Below, in pieces: positions 31,512 through 43,345 of a stretch of DNA of 64,000 nucleotides. Made by a program: the position numbers and the translations under genes. Under the pieces are notes generated by a model. That model ran no database searches and had not been told where the DNA came from. It saw only the letters and a list, made by a program, of their open reading frames with translations. Within the stretch, counting starts at the first letter, position 1. Every line of letters begins with the position of its first letter. The stretch is from Laburnicola sp. R22_1. Its lineage: Eukaryota > Ascomycota > Dothideomycetes > Pleosporales > Didymosphaeriaceae. Where the stretch lies: the NCBI GenBank assembly GCA_014281115.1, contig JACONQ010000007.1:2666001-2730000 (forward strand), in the 5' to 3' direction.

Positions 31512-34366
31512 ATGGGGAAATCATCGTCGAAAACGAGCGCCAGAGTGCTCCCGCTCGTTCCGCTGGCGCCGCCACTCGCCCTCCTCCCGGGGACAACGCT
31601 CAAGATCCCCATCACCAACCGCTCCGACATTGCCGCCATTCTTGCCAAAATTTACAGCATCAGCTCGACGGCGAAGCCGGATGCCGCTATTACCGTCGCC
31701 TGCGTGCCGCTGAGCTCGCCGCGCGTGTCGCCACGGGATGGGAAGCTGTTGATTGAGGATGGCGGCAGGGATGGGAGGGATGGTGTCGAGTACGAGACGG
31801 ACCCGGTGAATGCGACCAAGAAGGATGTGTTTGGGTACGCGTGTGTGGCCAAGGTAAGCGGGGTGCAGGGCCGGCGGCAGGGCGAGCTGAGCTTGGTGGT
31901 CGAGGGCTTGGAGAGAGTGAGGGTCGTGGATGTTGTGCAGGACAGGCCGTACTTTGAGGGCGAGCTGGAGGCTGTTGAAGAATTCGGTGCGTGCATATTC
32001 TTCTTGGTTTCGGCCGGTGGGAGATGAGACGGTTGCTAACGGTCGTAGTGGACTTGGAAAATGTTGAGCTCCTCGAGCAGTTCAACCTTCTCAAACAGCT
32101 GTCACGCGAACTCCTCGCTCTTGTCCGCCTGTCGTCGATATTACCCCGCGCCCCGAGTGTGCAGCTTTCGCCCGTGGTCGCACGGAGATTGGAGCTGTTC
32201 ATAGCCCGGAAAGACCTTTCCGAAGCTGGCACGCTGGCAGATTTTATGGCGAATGTGGTGGATTGTACACATGAAGAGAAACTGCGGGTTCTGGCCGCAA
32301 TCGATGTCAAGGGACGGGTGGATAATGTCATCGAGATACTACAGCGGCAGATCAGCAACATACAGGGCAGCACGCGGATAACCGTCACCAGTGCGGCGAT
32401 GCCTGTGCCAACGGGCAGCTTCGACATAGACCAGTTGCGCAGACTACAACAGGAAGCCCTGCAGAGACGGGGCAAGTCGGGCGGACCGGCTATGCCACCA
32501 GGCTTTCCGGGCGGTTTCCCAGGTGGTGGAGCGAACGTGGGAGAGGATGAACCCAACGAAATCGACGAGCTGAAGAAGAGGCTGCAGGACGCCCAGCTTT
32601 CGCCCGAAGCAGACAAGGTCGCCCAGCGGGAGCTCCAGAGATTACAGAAGATGAACCCAGCACAGGCCGAATATCAAGTCTGCAGAAATTATCTGGAGAA
32701 CCTAGCAGAGATCCCGTGGACAAAGTGCACAGTCGATCAACTGGATGCGAAGACGCTGATAAAAGCGAAGAAGCAGCTCGACGATGACCATTATGGGCTG
32801 GACAAGATCAAGAAGAGGCTGCTAGAGTATCTGGCTGTGCTGAAGCTGAAGGAGCAGGCGAACAAGAGCCTCGACGAGCAGATACGCGCGCTGGCCGAGG
32901 CGGCGCATCCGCGAGCAAAGAATGACAAAGAGGAAGAGGCCTTGGAGAAGCCCACCCGAGAGCCGACAGAAGAGGAGCTGCGGTTGATGGAGAAGAAGCG
33001 CATGGTTGACAAGTCGCCGATCCTTTTGCTTGTCGGCCCTCCAGGCACCGGAAAGACATCGCTTGCAAAGTCCATTGCGGCGGCCCTTGGCCGCAAGTTC
33101 CACCGCATCTCGCTTGGTGGTGTGCGCGACGAGGCTGAGATCCGCGGTCATCGCAGAACCTACGTTGCAGCGATGCCCGGTCTTGTTGTCAGCGGACTCA
33201 AAAAGGTTGCCGTTGCCAATCCTGTCTTCTTGCTGGACGAGATTGATAAGCTGGGCATATCCAACTACAACGGCGATCCTAGCGCAGCTATGCTCGAAGT
33301 CTTGGATCCGGAGCAGAACCACACCTTTACGGATCACTACGTGAACATTCCCATCGACCTCTCCAAGGTACTTTTCATCGCGACAGCAAACTCGTTGGAC
33401 ACCATTCCACCACCGCTGCTAGACCGTATGGAGACGATTCAGCTCTCCGGCTACACCACACTGGAGAAACGACACATTGCCGAACGACATCTTATCCCCA
33501 AGCAGATCACAACCAACGGCCTTCACGGCGAAGACCTCTCCATCCCCACCGACGTCCTCGACAAGATCATCACATCTTACACGCGCGAATCCGGTGTGCG
33601 GAATCTAGAACGCGAAATCGGATCCGTGTGCCGGTCCAAGGCAGTCGAGTACGCCACAGCAAAAGACACAGACACGCTCGCAGCTTACAACCCCACCGTG
33701 TCCATCGCCGACCTGGACGGCATCCTCGGCATCGAGCGCTTCACCGAAGAACTCACCGAGCAGCACTCCCGACCGGGCGTCGTCACGGGGCTCGTCGCCT
33801 ACTCGACCGGCGGCCAGGGCAGCATCCTCTTCATCGAGATCGCCGACATGCCCGGCACAGGGCGCGTCCAGCTCACGGGCAAACTCGGCGACGTGCTCAA
33901 AGAGAGCGTCGAAGTCGCCCTCAGCTGGGTCAAAGCGCACGCCTTTGAACTCGGGCTCTGCGCCGCGGACGAAGACGTGATGAAGTCGCGCTCCATCCAC
34001 GTGCACTGCCCGTCGGGCGCGATCCCCAAGGACGGCCCCTCGGCGGGTCTCGCGCACACGATTGCGCTTACGTCGCTCTTCTCGGGGAAGCCGGTGCCGC
34101 CGACGCTGGCTATGACGGGTGAAGTTAGTCTGCGCGGGCGGGTGTTGCCTGTTGGTGGGATCAAGGAGAAGCTTATTGGGGCGTTGAGGGCGGGCGTGGA
34201 GCGTGTGGTGTTGCCGGAGGGGAATCGGAAGGATGCGAGGGATTTGCCTGAGGAGGTGTTGAGGGGGTTGAAGATTGAGTTTGTGGGGCATATTTGGGAG
34301 GCGCTTGGGTTGGTGTGGCCCGAGAGGTGGGAGAGGAGTGTGGGCGGGTGGGAGAGTCGGTTGTAG
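31512..34366 (+). CDS. Peroxisomal Lon protease
   Basis: An ATP-dependent serine protease and chaperone that removes damaged matrix proteins. Two exons (31512-31986, 32049-34366; 62-bp phase-1 intron with GCTAAC branch) encode 930 residues. An N-terminal LON substrate domain (about 10-300) is followed by a coiled region, the AAA+ module with Walker A GPPGTGKT (about 487) and Walker [10 protein letters not shown], then the protease domain with catalytic Ser in KDGPSAG (about 820) and Lys in GGIKEK (about 863). The protein ends SRL, a canonical PTS1 peroxisome signal, and has no mitochondrial presequence; so this is the peroxisomal rather than mitochondrial Lon. A Gly/Pro-rich loop ([12 protein letters not shown], about 330) is typical of the fungal peroxisomal type. 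Catalytic features are complete. Confidence 0.95.
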
Positions 34367-34989
34367 GTGAAGGGGGGTTTGTAAGACTGTGGGATGGGGG
34401 GAGAGTATGTTTTGGAGATGGAGTTGGTTTGGGGGTATGGTAAGTTTTTGGCGCGGAGGTTTCGGGTTGCGTTGGCGGTGGCGTTGGCGGTGGCATTGGT
34501 ATGGGCATTGGTTTGCATGTGTGTATGTATGTATTGGTTCGATGGGGTTTCTCGTATATATTGGAATCGCTACTATTTATATACTCTATCCGATCCCATC
34601 CGATTTGATGGAACGTTACGTCCGTCCGGTCGTCAGTCACTTTCTGGTGGCGAGTTTTCCCTTTTTCAAATCTGCTTGGGGTTTATTGAGAGGTTAGGTT
34701 CTGGGACCTCGACGTTGTATGTAGGGATGGATGTATGTGGTTTTTTTTGGTTTGTTAGTTAGCTTTAGATTTGTTTTTCTATAAGAAGCGAAGAGGGAGA
34801 GAGAGGTGTACAAGAGGCAAGGCAAAAGAAGCGAAAGATCAAGAGGCGCAAGCAAGCAAGCATCGTGTTCTCACGTTCGGGAATACAATTCCACACCTTC
34901 CTATTACACACAGCATGGCATGTACATATCTATATATCCTCGCTCGCTCGTTTCGTTCACACACCCATGCCCACCCACCCCCAACCCCC
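34367..34989. other. Intergenic, low complexity
   Basis: 3' flank of the Lon gene with G/T-rich low-complexity sequence at 34380-34520. From 34965 a C/A-rich tract begins that overlaps the 3' end of the next gene. No gene seen. Confidence 0.5.
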
Positions 34990-35847
34990 TCACCAAATCC
35001 CACCCCCAAACCCCACCCCCAAAACAACAATCCCCCTCCCACATAACCCCACCATTTCCCCTACCCAGTCCCCAACCACCCTCCCAACCCCCGGCATCCC
35101 CACCCCCAAACAAACCCCAACACTCACCCACGGCACAACACGCATCCACCCGTTCCCCCCGCCATCATCACCATCCCCCTTAGCCTCCTCATACGCGTAC
35201 TCGATCTCCACGTGTGGATGCTCGCGGACAAATGCCCCTAGCTGGAGTATCCGCTCGACAACCTGCTGCTCGAGACTGTGGTGCGGGGGCTTGTGGATCG
35301 TGATGATGATGCGGTTGAGCCAGCGGATGCGGGCGGGGCTGCATTGGAAGAGGAAGGGGGGGAAGGGCGTCGTCGTCGTCGTCGACGACGATGTAGTCGA
35401 TGACGATGTAAGTGGCGGAGTCATGTATGTGTTGGATGCATTGGGGGAAACAAGTGTAGAAGCGAGGCCGTCCCCATTCTCCACCCCATTCTGCACGCGC
35501 GACAGCGCATACACCGTCGACACGGGCATGTCGAAGCGCAGCGTGCGGTTGTGTTTGATTTCCAGGCCGGCGGTTTCGGCGTAGAGGGTGTGGCAGGTGT
35601 ATTTTAGTTGGTTGATGGAGGCGTCGGAGGGGTGCGGTGTGGTGGTGCGGCGGGAAGAGGCGGCAGGGAGGGAGGCAGAGGCATCGCGGAAGATGGGTTT
35701 GGAGGCGTGGGTTGGGTGCGGGGTGTAGACGAGGGTCGAGGTGGGTGTGCGGAGGGCGTGTTGGACGATGAGGTTGCGGAGTTCCGGGGGAAGGTTGAGG
35801 AGGGGACTGCTGCTGGTGGTGGTGGTGGTGGTGGTGGTGGGAGGCAT
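34990..35847 (-). CDS. 2EXR/F-box-like hypothetical protein
   Basis: From the ATG at 35847 the protein starts with a Thr run (encoded by a GGT/CCA repeat), then PLLNLPPELRNLIVQHALRTP, the leucine-proline-glutamate opening of 2EXR or F-box-like proteins, and later INQLKYTCHTLYAETAGLEIKHNRTLRF, a usual second block in this fungal family, and IRWLNRIIITIH. The frame continues 102 codons further upstream (to 36156) without domain support, so I prefer the internal ATG. The C-terminus after WMRVVPW is Gly/Val-rich and suspicious: a strong donor, GTGAGT, lies at about 35130, so the true 3' end may be spliced to an exon I could not identify. Function unknown. Confidence 0.6.
   Translation of the reverse strand: MPPTTTTTTTTSSSPLLNLPPELRNLIVQHALRTPTSTLVYTPHPTHASKPIFRDASASLPAASSRRTTTPHPSDASINQLKYTCHTLYAETAGLEIKHNRTLRFDMPVSTVYALSRVQNGVENGDGLASTLVSPNASNTYMTPPLTSSSTTSSSTTTTTPFPPFLFQCSPARIRWLNRIIITIHKPPHHSLEQQVVERILQLGAFVREHPHVEIEYAYEEAKGDGDDGGGNGWMRVVPWVSVGVCLGVGMPGVGRVVGDWVGEMVGLCGRGIVVLGVGFGGGIW
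35815..35841. repeat. GGT trinucleotide repeat
   Basis: About nine GGT units coding the poly-Thr start of the gene above. Likely length-variable. Confidence 0.8.
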
Positions 35848-36589
35848 GGTGAAGGAATGCTTGCTCGAGGCGATGTGATGCGATGCGATCGACGGGCGGG
35901 GAGAGAGAGCTTCCAGTCCAGTTGAATGGAACGAGCGCGTGAAGCTGGATTGAAGTGAGCCCACCGTCTGTCTGAGAAACAACGTCGTAACTAACAAGGC
36001 AGGCAGGCTGATGAATGCCTTGCTTTGCTTACCCATCTCTCTCGGCTCACCGCCCCAAATTCCAAACAGCAAGCTATGGCCACCCCCGCATAGATCACCC
36101 GCCCACCCGCATGCATCCCACTCGTCACCCCCTCCCAATGACGTCCCCACCACCAATCACCTCCCCCCGTCTATAGTACCTCCCGCTTGCAGCGCAAAAC
36201 CTCGCCCTCGACCTCGCTCTCTGATTTATCATCAACGCACACAAACGACGCGCGCTTAAGCGCGAGGCCGACATCGCGAATTCCTCGTCATTGCGTGTCT
36301 GCGTGAATTCTGTCTCTTGCTTTGAGACGGCATCCATCATGCATGGGGCGGGCCAACACCAAAAGATTACACACTACAATACTCACTTTTTATTGTATCC
36401 ATTCCCAGTCAGCTACAACATCATTTTTCTGAGCCTCACTACAAAACCAACAAGCGTTAGGTAGGTCCAAGGTAAGCAACCACGCACAAAGCGTCCGCCC
36501 CCCCTATCGTAGAGTCGGAGTGTTCCTCCCACGGCTTCTCGACATACTATACGGAGCCTGGCCAACATGAGCTATTGATCACAAACGAA
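35848..36589. other. Intergenic region
   Basis: Promoter of the 2EXR-like gene on its left, 3' flank of CHO2 on its right. No gene supported. Confidence 0.5.
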
Positions 36590-39500
36590 CTAAAAAGGGA
36601 TACGCACCAGTACTTTCTTCGCGTTGCATATGCGCCAGGCTAGATTGCGTACAGTGCCATCTGCCTGCACGACTTCGGTCGCGAATTCAATGCCGAACCT
36701 GGACGCAAATTAGCACACTTCTGTACACGAGGCAGTCCCACTTTCACTTACATCTGATGCACCGCAAACACCACTCTACTCGCGTACTTTCCATCTCGTT
36801 CGACCACGCTGCCGAACTGCTCATCTACCGTAGACGGCGCAATCTCAGGCTCTCTGTCGAAGCAGTTCTGGATAACAGGTAGAAGAGCTTGTTCAACTGG
36901 CTCGCGAATGGTCCCATTGACATCAAGCTCGACGTCTTCCTCGTCGAACCGGCGGATGCGCGTTTCGAAAGCTTGCGAGATGGCCAAGACGTTGTGTTTG
37001 CCGTTGTGGTGGTAGCGGAACTCGAAAACGCCCGTAGTCCACCATAGCTTGTCGCCGCGAAATTCAACTTCTCCGCTGAGGCAGTCCGTATCGCCATCCT
37101 TGCGTTCTGCTGCTGGAAGGAGCTTGTCGGATACCAAAATGCCTTCCTCTGCTCGGCTTGAGTCGTGAATGCCCTTGTTGGTCGCAATCCAGCGCCCATT
37201 GGAGCCAATGCGGGTGACTTGTCGTGATGCATTGTCAGCCACCATATAAAGCCCGATCCAGTCCTTCTTGCTGTGGTTCAGTGGTGCTCGCCACCGCACT
37301 TTGATTGGCGCTCCGTATTCGAGCATGAGCGTGGTGAATTCGCTTGTGCGCTCCGCTGGTGTGCGTGCCATCTCTCCTTCCCTGCCACCGCCCTTCTGGA
37401 GCTCCATCCAAGGTGACAGGCGCGACCCTTCAATCTCAAGCGTGTACTCGGACGGGTCGACTCCAGCAAGTTCTGGCTCCAAGCGCGTAATTGATATACG
37501 CGCTGGGTAAGATTTAAACAAGGCCGTTGTGTCCTTGAAAAACGTATCAACCCCGGCGGCTAGCTTGGGCCTGGCACTTTCAATAACATCCTCGATGAAC
37601 TCGACAGTCGAGTTGAGATAATCATCGGCCGCGGATTGCCAATTTCTCACAGGGCTAGGCAGTGCCTGCCTGAGTGTCTTACTCACCCCTGATGTTTGCC
37701 GCAGGTTTTGCCCGTAGAGTTTCTGCATGTGAGGACGTTCCACAAATTGCAGAAAGGCAAGGTTGAGGAGATGCGCAGTGCCCGCGAGGTAGAACATGGG
37801 AAGACTCCATGTGATCAGTGCAAGGCCCCACACGCCTGCAAGGCCCAAGACGCGTTCGGGGTTGTTGAGAAAGCGGTAGATGCCGGAATAGGTGAGGTTC
37901 TTTGGGGGTGGATCGAAGAAAAAGTCACCGCAAAACCAACCGAATTCGCCCAGAGATTCGTAGATGCTGGAGGCTGTCCACATGTGCAGCGCGATCAGAC
38001 CCACTCCCAAGACGTGTCGCAGGAGAGTCCAGCCATACGTCCAGTCTGGCGGAATAGTATACATTTTCCAAGCCGCCGCGGTGAAGCTAATATGGCTCAG
38101 GGACATGCTGAGGTGGTAGAGGTATTTCCATTGGCGCCAGGCTTCTTCCTTGCTGTCTCCATATTTGATGAAATGCCGTGTCCAGTTCTTCTTTTTGGAC
38201 TGTCGATCTAGGATGTATCCTAGCCCGAGCGCGTACCATAGTCGCCATAGGAAGGCGTTGACAAGGAAGAAAGCGCGGACCGACCAAGTGTTCGGAGTCA
38301 TGGTAGCAAAACAGAACATGTAAAACGCGAACAAGAATACCGCAACGTCGATTGAGCGATGGAGGTCGGTGTTCAAGGGACCTACAATGTTATGAATCTG
38401 CGAAGGCTGCCCTTCGGAATCAATGATGGGCGCACCATCGGCGAAGATGATATCCGAGTGCGGAGAGGAGGTGGGATGATGTTCGCGGTTGAAGCTTTGG
38501 GACTGTGGGCGCTTTCTGGGTGGTGGCGTGTTGTACGTCTTGTCGATGTGCGGGTTCTCCACAAAGGTCAAGAAGGCAAATTGGGCGGCGTGTGCGATTA
38601 CTGAAATAAATAAGACGGCGTAGCTTGAGGCCATCATAGATATACCGTAGTAGCCAGCGTATCCCACTGAGTACATTGGATGCGGAGCCATCTCAAAGAC
38701 GCCGTCGAAGGTCAGTTGCTGATCAATGAGGTAGAAGAAATCTCCCCAGTACCACGCGAAATCCTTTACCACGCGATGAGCATCTAACTTGACCCACAGA
38801 TTGAACAAGAACAGCAGGATACCCGTAGCCCATCGTAGCATCCACAAGCCCCAGCTCTCAGCTGGACGGTTGAAGCAGGCTATGGCGAAGAGACAATATG
38901 AGACGAAATCACACATGAGGATCAGGTCTACCACGCGCCTGAACAACAACCACGTATTGTACTCGAGCGGCGCCTCTTCGAACTTGTAGTCCTTGGGGAT
39001 CTTGGTTTCCATCTCGCGCTTGAACAGACGGTACAGCGTGCGATGCTTATTCGCGCCCAAGTCGGGGTTCTCGAAGATGTGCGAGTTCTTGGCCCAGAGG
39101 ACCAGGCGGTTGTGGTTGGACTGCATATGCAGAAGCCAGCCGATGCCCACGTTATAGGCAGCGCGCCAGAAGAGAAAAATGACGGCGAAGACGGGCTTAC
39201 GGGCGCTTTGGGGCAGTGCGTAGAGCAGGAGGATCAAGCCGGCGAGGACAGCGAGGACAACAAGGTCGGACAGGTTCTTTGGTTGCGAGGGCGAGAGCAG
39301 CTGTGAGACCATGTCGTGCGTCTGCGGCACGATAAAGACTGCGACGCGCATGTTAGTACCACTGTGGCAAGAGCTGGTACTCGCTGGTTTCTCCGCTGTC
39401 TGCCTCTGTGCAGGCGTCGGTTCTGCGACGATTGCAACGTACCGGTGCCGTCGGGCGTCCTGCCGTAGGTGCGCTTCTGGTCGTCATGTTTCTGCGTTTT

Positions 39501-39632
39501 CTCCTCCTGTTCGTTCAGCTCGAGCACTTTCTGTCTCGCGTCGTCCGCGTTGTGCAGGGCTAACGGTTTGGTAGAGGGTCGCTCGCGCAACCCGCTGCCG
39601 TCGGCGCTCGTGCGGCTGGACACGTCCGCCAT
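36590..39632 (-). CDS. CHO2: Phosphatidylethanolamine N-methyltransferase
   Basis: Catalyses the first S-adenosylmethionine-dependent methylation of phosphatidylethanolamine on the way to phosphatidylcholine, in the ER membrane. Three exons (39443-39632, 36752-39338, 36590-36698) join to 961 residues. Many membrane segments are visible, for example [17 protein letters not shown] and [16 protein letters not shown]. Two duplicated methyltransferase units are each followed by PEMT-type motifs: [18 protein letters not shown] with FVENPH, and [18 protein letters not shown] with FVERPH. The last intron (36699-36751) is easily missed because the exon reads into a TAA inside the GTAAGT donor. Beyond it [30 protein letters not shown] restores the conserved C-terminus. 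Length fits fungal Cho2. Confidence 0.95.
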
Positions 39633-40106
39633 GATGCGGAGAAGCGCGTCAAAATGGAGGGGCAGCTGGGGTCACACACGCCCGGTGGGGAGACGGCGGG
39701 CTTTAAGGCCAGCGGCGCGATGCAGCCTCTCCGCAAGTCGCGGGATGGTTAACAGTGGTGGAGCGCGGGTAAGTTGATGTAGCGGGGCAGGTGCTGCTCA
39801 ATGACGTTCTGCGTGGAGAGAATAGAGAGGGGAAGGGAAGGGTGCTGCGGCCATGAAGTGTTGAACTTCACGGAAGATGTTGAATATTGGGGCCTCGAGG
39901 CGCGTGGGTGGCCAACTGGCGGGGATTGTCGCAAACGGCGTCGTTCCTGCTCGAGCCTCGAGGAAAGTGGGAAAAGTGGAGCAGCTAGGAGAGACCCCCG
40001 CTATGACACGCAATGACACAACGCAGTCTATGGCTCTATGCCATATCGACATCACACAACACCTGCGGCCACGCTCCCACGCGTTACTATACATGTATGT
40101 ATTCAT
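39633..40106. other. CHO2 upstream region
   Basis: Promoter region of CHO2 and 3' flank of the next minus-strand gene. No further feature called. Confidence 0.5.
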
Positions 40107-41144
40107 CTATGTGCTGTGCCTTTTTGTCAGGTTGCCCGCAGCTGCCCCCAACTCCTGCTCTCCACGCGACGTCGGTGCAGTCCAGTTCTGGTAGGTATGC
40201 GCCCGTGCGAACGCGGGTCGGGCATTGCTTGAAAGACGGTGAAAGAGAGGGTTGGTGGCTACGTCGGAGACGCGGCGCTGTTGGATCAATTGCATGTGCT
40301 TCGAGGCCAACAAGCCCGAGATGCTGAGCTTGTCAAGCTCCTTGGCCAACCGGCTACTGGCGGCATTGTGTTTGACATTCGGCGTAAACTCGTCAGCCTG
40401 CGGGCTCAGCGGCGAGTCTAAGGACTGCGTGCACGCAGTGTTTGGCGGTACGGGGAGGAGCGCAGCAGCAGGTGCGAAATGCGAACGAGGAGGCAGTGAG
40501 GAGAGGCGTGGTGCCTCGGGTGTCTTCTTGTCGCCCAATACCGTCTCAAGGAGCGCCTCGGGAGGGATTTCGTCCGTCGGGAGCGAACGTTCGCGGTTTC
40601 TCAGGAACGGCGGCACGGGCGCGTCGTCAGTCCAGCCATGCCAATCGAACGACGCGGTATCCGAGTCGGCGTACGACTCGTTTGAATAGTATGCTGCCGT
40701 TGTCGACGACAAGTCGACCAGATAAATGAACCCCTCCAGCGTGTGGATGTTGCTCATGCAAACTTGCAAGCAATTCAGTATTACCCGCTCCTCATTCTCA
40801 CACGTCTGGATCGTCTTGCTCGTCCTCCATCGATTCTGTTGTATCTTCTTTCTTTTCGACCGAGGCGTCGGGTTGGTGCTCAGGGCGCGCTCGTTCCGCG
40901 TTTGTCTGTCACGCAGTGCGTTCAGCGTTGTAGCAGTCTTGGAAAGTAGTTCCTCCAGATACTGTCTTTGACCGTGCAGGATGTTCAACGTCGGAATCCA
41001 AGTGCTAGGATCGTGCATCGTCTGTGCGTTGCTAACGAAACCGTCCAAGTAGCCCGAAAGTCGACGAGGTGTATAAAAATTTCCTGGCAGTATCCCGTAC
41101 TCCATGTCGAGAAATTGCGAACAAACGGATCCACGTTTTCTCAA
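40107..41144 (-). CDS. Coiled-coil hypothetical protein
   Basis: A single open frame of 345 residues with good coding character. The N-terminal third is helical (HGQRQYLEELLSKTATTLNALRDRQ), followed by a Lys/Arg cluster (RSKRKK) and another helix with Cys and Asn (ENEERVILNCLQVCMSNIHTLEGFIYL). The middle is Pro/Ser-rich and probably disordered. It then has SSRLAKELDKLSISGLLASKHMQLI and a basic C-terminal tail. The start could be 41144 or the ATG at 41105 (MEYGILPGNFY), and an upstream exon cannot be excluded. I do not recognise a family. Confidence 0.6.
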   Translation of the reverse strand: MRKRGSVCSQFLDMEYGILPGNFYTPRRLSGYLDGFVSNAQTMHDPSTWIPTLNILHGQRQYLEELLSKTATTLNALRDRQTRNERALSTNPTPRSKRKKIQQNRWRTSKTIQTCENEERVILNCLQVCMSNIHTLEGFIYLVDLSSTTAAYYSNESYADSDTASFDWHGWTDDAPVPPFLRNRERSLPTDEIPPEALLETVLGDKKTPEAPRLSSLPPRSHFAPAAALLPVPPNTACTQSLDSPLSPQADEFTPNVKHNAASSRLAKELDKLSISGLLASKHMQLIQQRRVSDVATNPLFHRLSSNARPAFARAHTYQNWTAPTSRGEQELGAAAGNLTKRHST

Positions 41145-43312
41145 GTAGTTTCACAGATGGGAACGGACCTCGGATTGAGCGCACAGCATTCAAAGGAGGG
41201 GGGAGCATTGTCGTCCTTCGACGAACCAATTCAAATACCAACAAGGCTGAATGTCCACTTACCTAGAGCGAAGCACTGTTCTTTCAAGTGAGATTGACCA
41301 CGGCGAGCTGAGCCATCATACCTTAAATATGCCAAGCTCCTTCGGTGACTCCACGTAGCCGGACCAAGACAGGAACAATGAACGGCGGGCAATCTGACGA
41401 CCTGTCCGAGGGAGAGCCATCTACACATGATGCAGGCCCGGTGATGTGGTTGAATGAGAAGGAGAGGCCAAGCGTTCCTGGAAAATATTCCATCGTTGCG
41501 GTGGCTCATTAGTGGCTCAAAGTCCTTGATGGAAAACAAAGAATAGTTGGTTTGAAGGACAAAGACGTCGTGGAAGAGTGACACTACGTAGGTTTAGCTA
41601 CGTAATATGTAGAGCAGCATAGTGTGTGAGTTGTGCATGGTTTTTGGAGTGCAGTGCATATTCGTGGTTTGCCAGCGCGTTGGCCAGTAGTCGTGTCGGG
41701 CAATGCAAACAGCCAGGTTGTGTTGTCTTTGTTATAGGATATATTCCGAAGGGGTTGGTCGAACGGCTGGAGCTATTGAACTTCGGCGTGTTCGCCCTGA
41801 CTGATGATGCTTGCCTGTGAAATTTCTTGCACAAGAGGGCGCGTTCCCGCACATTTGCTTTGTCCAGGATGCAGTGGACCCGAAGGCCGTTAGCAGAGGA
41901 AGGGACCACTGTCCTGGTAATCATGACTAGGACGATGTGACCTGCGCCGAGGAAGCAGCTCGAATCAAGTGGCCGAATAAAAGACGACTTTGCTGACTGT
42001 ACATCCTGTAGGGCAAGCTGCTCCAGGCATCGTCACTGGTCAGTGAAGAAACTAAATCCCGGCGCGCGTCTTCGTGGAGTAGACCGGTGAAGTAGGGCAA
42101 ACCTCTCGATTTGAGCCGTTCCATGTACCGTAGGTACCCGTACTGAGTGTCTCCTCGGCGACCTTTGCCTGCCGTACAAGGAAGGACCATACCACCTCAT
42201 CAAACAAAGCAGGTGCATCGAATCAGTGACGGGCTTTTACATCAAGAGCTCCGCCCAGCACGTCCTACAGTCTTATTAAGCAAAGGTAGTGGGTTGTGGT
42301 GTTGTGGTCGTGGTCGGGTAGGCCGGCGGCCCCAGTGTGAAAGGCAAGCTACTCCGTTCTGAGATGCGATTACTAATACACCATATCATCTCTCACCGAG
42401 TCTCACGGGTGCATGCCAATAATACCAAATCTCCCTCGGTCGATCAGCGATGAGTATTTCTACATCGCGCAACCTCGCATGCAGCAGAGTGAAAAGCTTT
42501 CCACAACGTCGCGAGCTTGATCTGGAGACCCGCCCGTATGCTGACGCGCCAATGTCAACTTGTCTGCAGCAGCCCCGCGTCCTATTCGCGCTGACACAGC
42601 AGGCGGCTTGCGCACATCGCATAATCACGCTGTCCCTCCGATGGTTGCTCAATTGCATGTGTCAAGCCGTGGGCTCGCGACGCTATTGTTCCTGCGCGCT
42701 TTTGGGGCCGTTGTGGCAGTCGGCAACGTGTCCCAGCGACTAGAGCACGCGCAAGGGACGAGATGATCGGTTCGTCTTCCATTAGCTCTGTCGCTCCCGC
42801 GTGTCCCTTCTTGAACCATCTCTTTTACTTTGTTCTCTCCGAAGTTCCAGTTCGCGCTGCTTCCGGCGTTCCGCAGCGTTAGGAACCCCAGAGCTACTCG
42901 CAACGTCATCCCGAGGAGACCAACCCACTCTTCCTGGCCACTATGCCTCTCTTGGAATGTGCCATACTGCCGAGTTTTGATGTGGGGTGGTGTCGATTGC
43001 CCCTCTCCTACGTTTCCGCCGTAAATCATGCGATGCGGCTTGTGGGCGTCAATCCGGGATGGTGACGAACCGAACAACCCGGGAGTGACGGCGAACAAGC
43101 ACTTTTGGTCGTACCGTCCTCAGTCGTGAGAAATGGCGCCGCTTGATTTGTCCCGTGCCCTGAGCCTTGTGAGCCCTACTGCATTGGTGGAGCCGTACCT
43201 GGTCATCTACTGCAGCTGACAGTAACCATCGCCCCTTTAAACTCTGCCGGATCCATCACCGCAACCTACGCCATCTTTGAAGCGTAATAGCGTCTGTCGT
43301 CAATTTGGTGGG
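41145..43312. other. Long region with no firm gene
   Basis: About 2.2 kb. The minus-strand frame 42649-43098 (149 codons) contains MTLRVALGFLTLRNAGSSANWNFGENKVKEMVQ, which looks protein-like, but it has no recognised domain and overlaps other open frames. The rest has no supported coding. Confidence 0.4.
42649..43098 (-). CDS. Possible small hypothetical protein
   Basis: A 149-codon frame. An amphipathic piece, GMTLRVALGFLTLRNAGSSANWNFGENKVKEM, is the only segment that looks conserved in character. No family recognised. It could be non-coding. Confidence 0.25.
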   Translation of the reverse strand: MFAVTPGLFGSSPSRIDAHKPHRMIYGGNVGEGQSTPPHIKTRQYGTFQERHSGQEEWVGLLGMTLRVALGFLTLRNAGSSANWNFGENKVKEMVQEGTRGSDRANGRRTDHLVPCACSSRWDTLPTATTAPKARRNNSVASPRLDTCN

Positions 43313-43320
43313 TATATATA
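43313..43320 (+). promoter_or_regulatory. TATA box of the Egt1-like gene
   Basis: TATATATA only 26 bp before the first in-frame ATG (43346). A transcription start about 30 bp downstream of the box would leave almost no leader for that ATG, which favours the second ATG at 43424. Confidence 0.5.
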
Positions 43321-43345
43321 TTTGTCGGCCTAACCGCACGCTACG

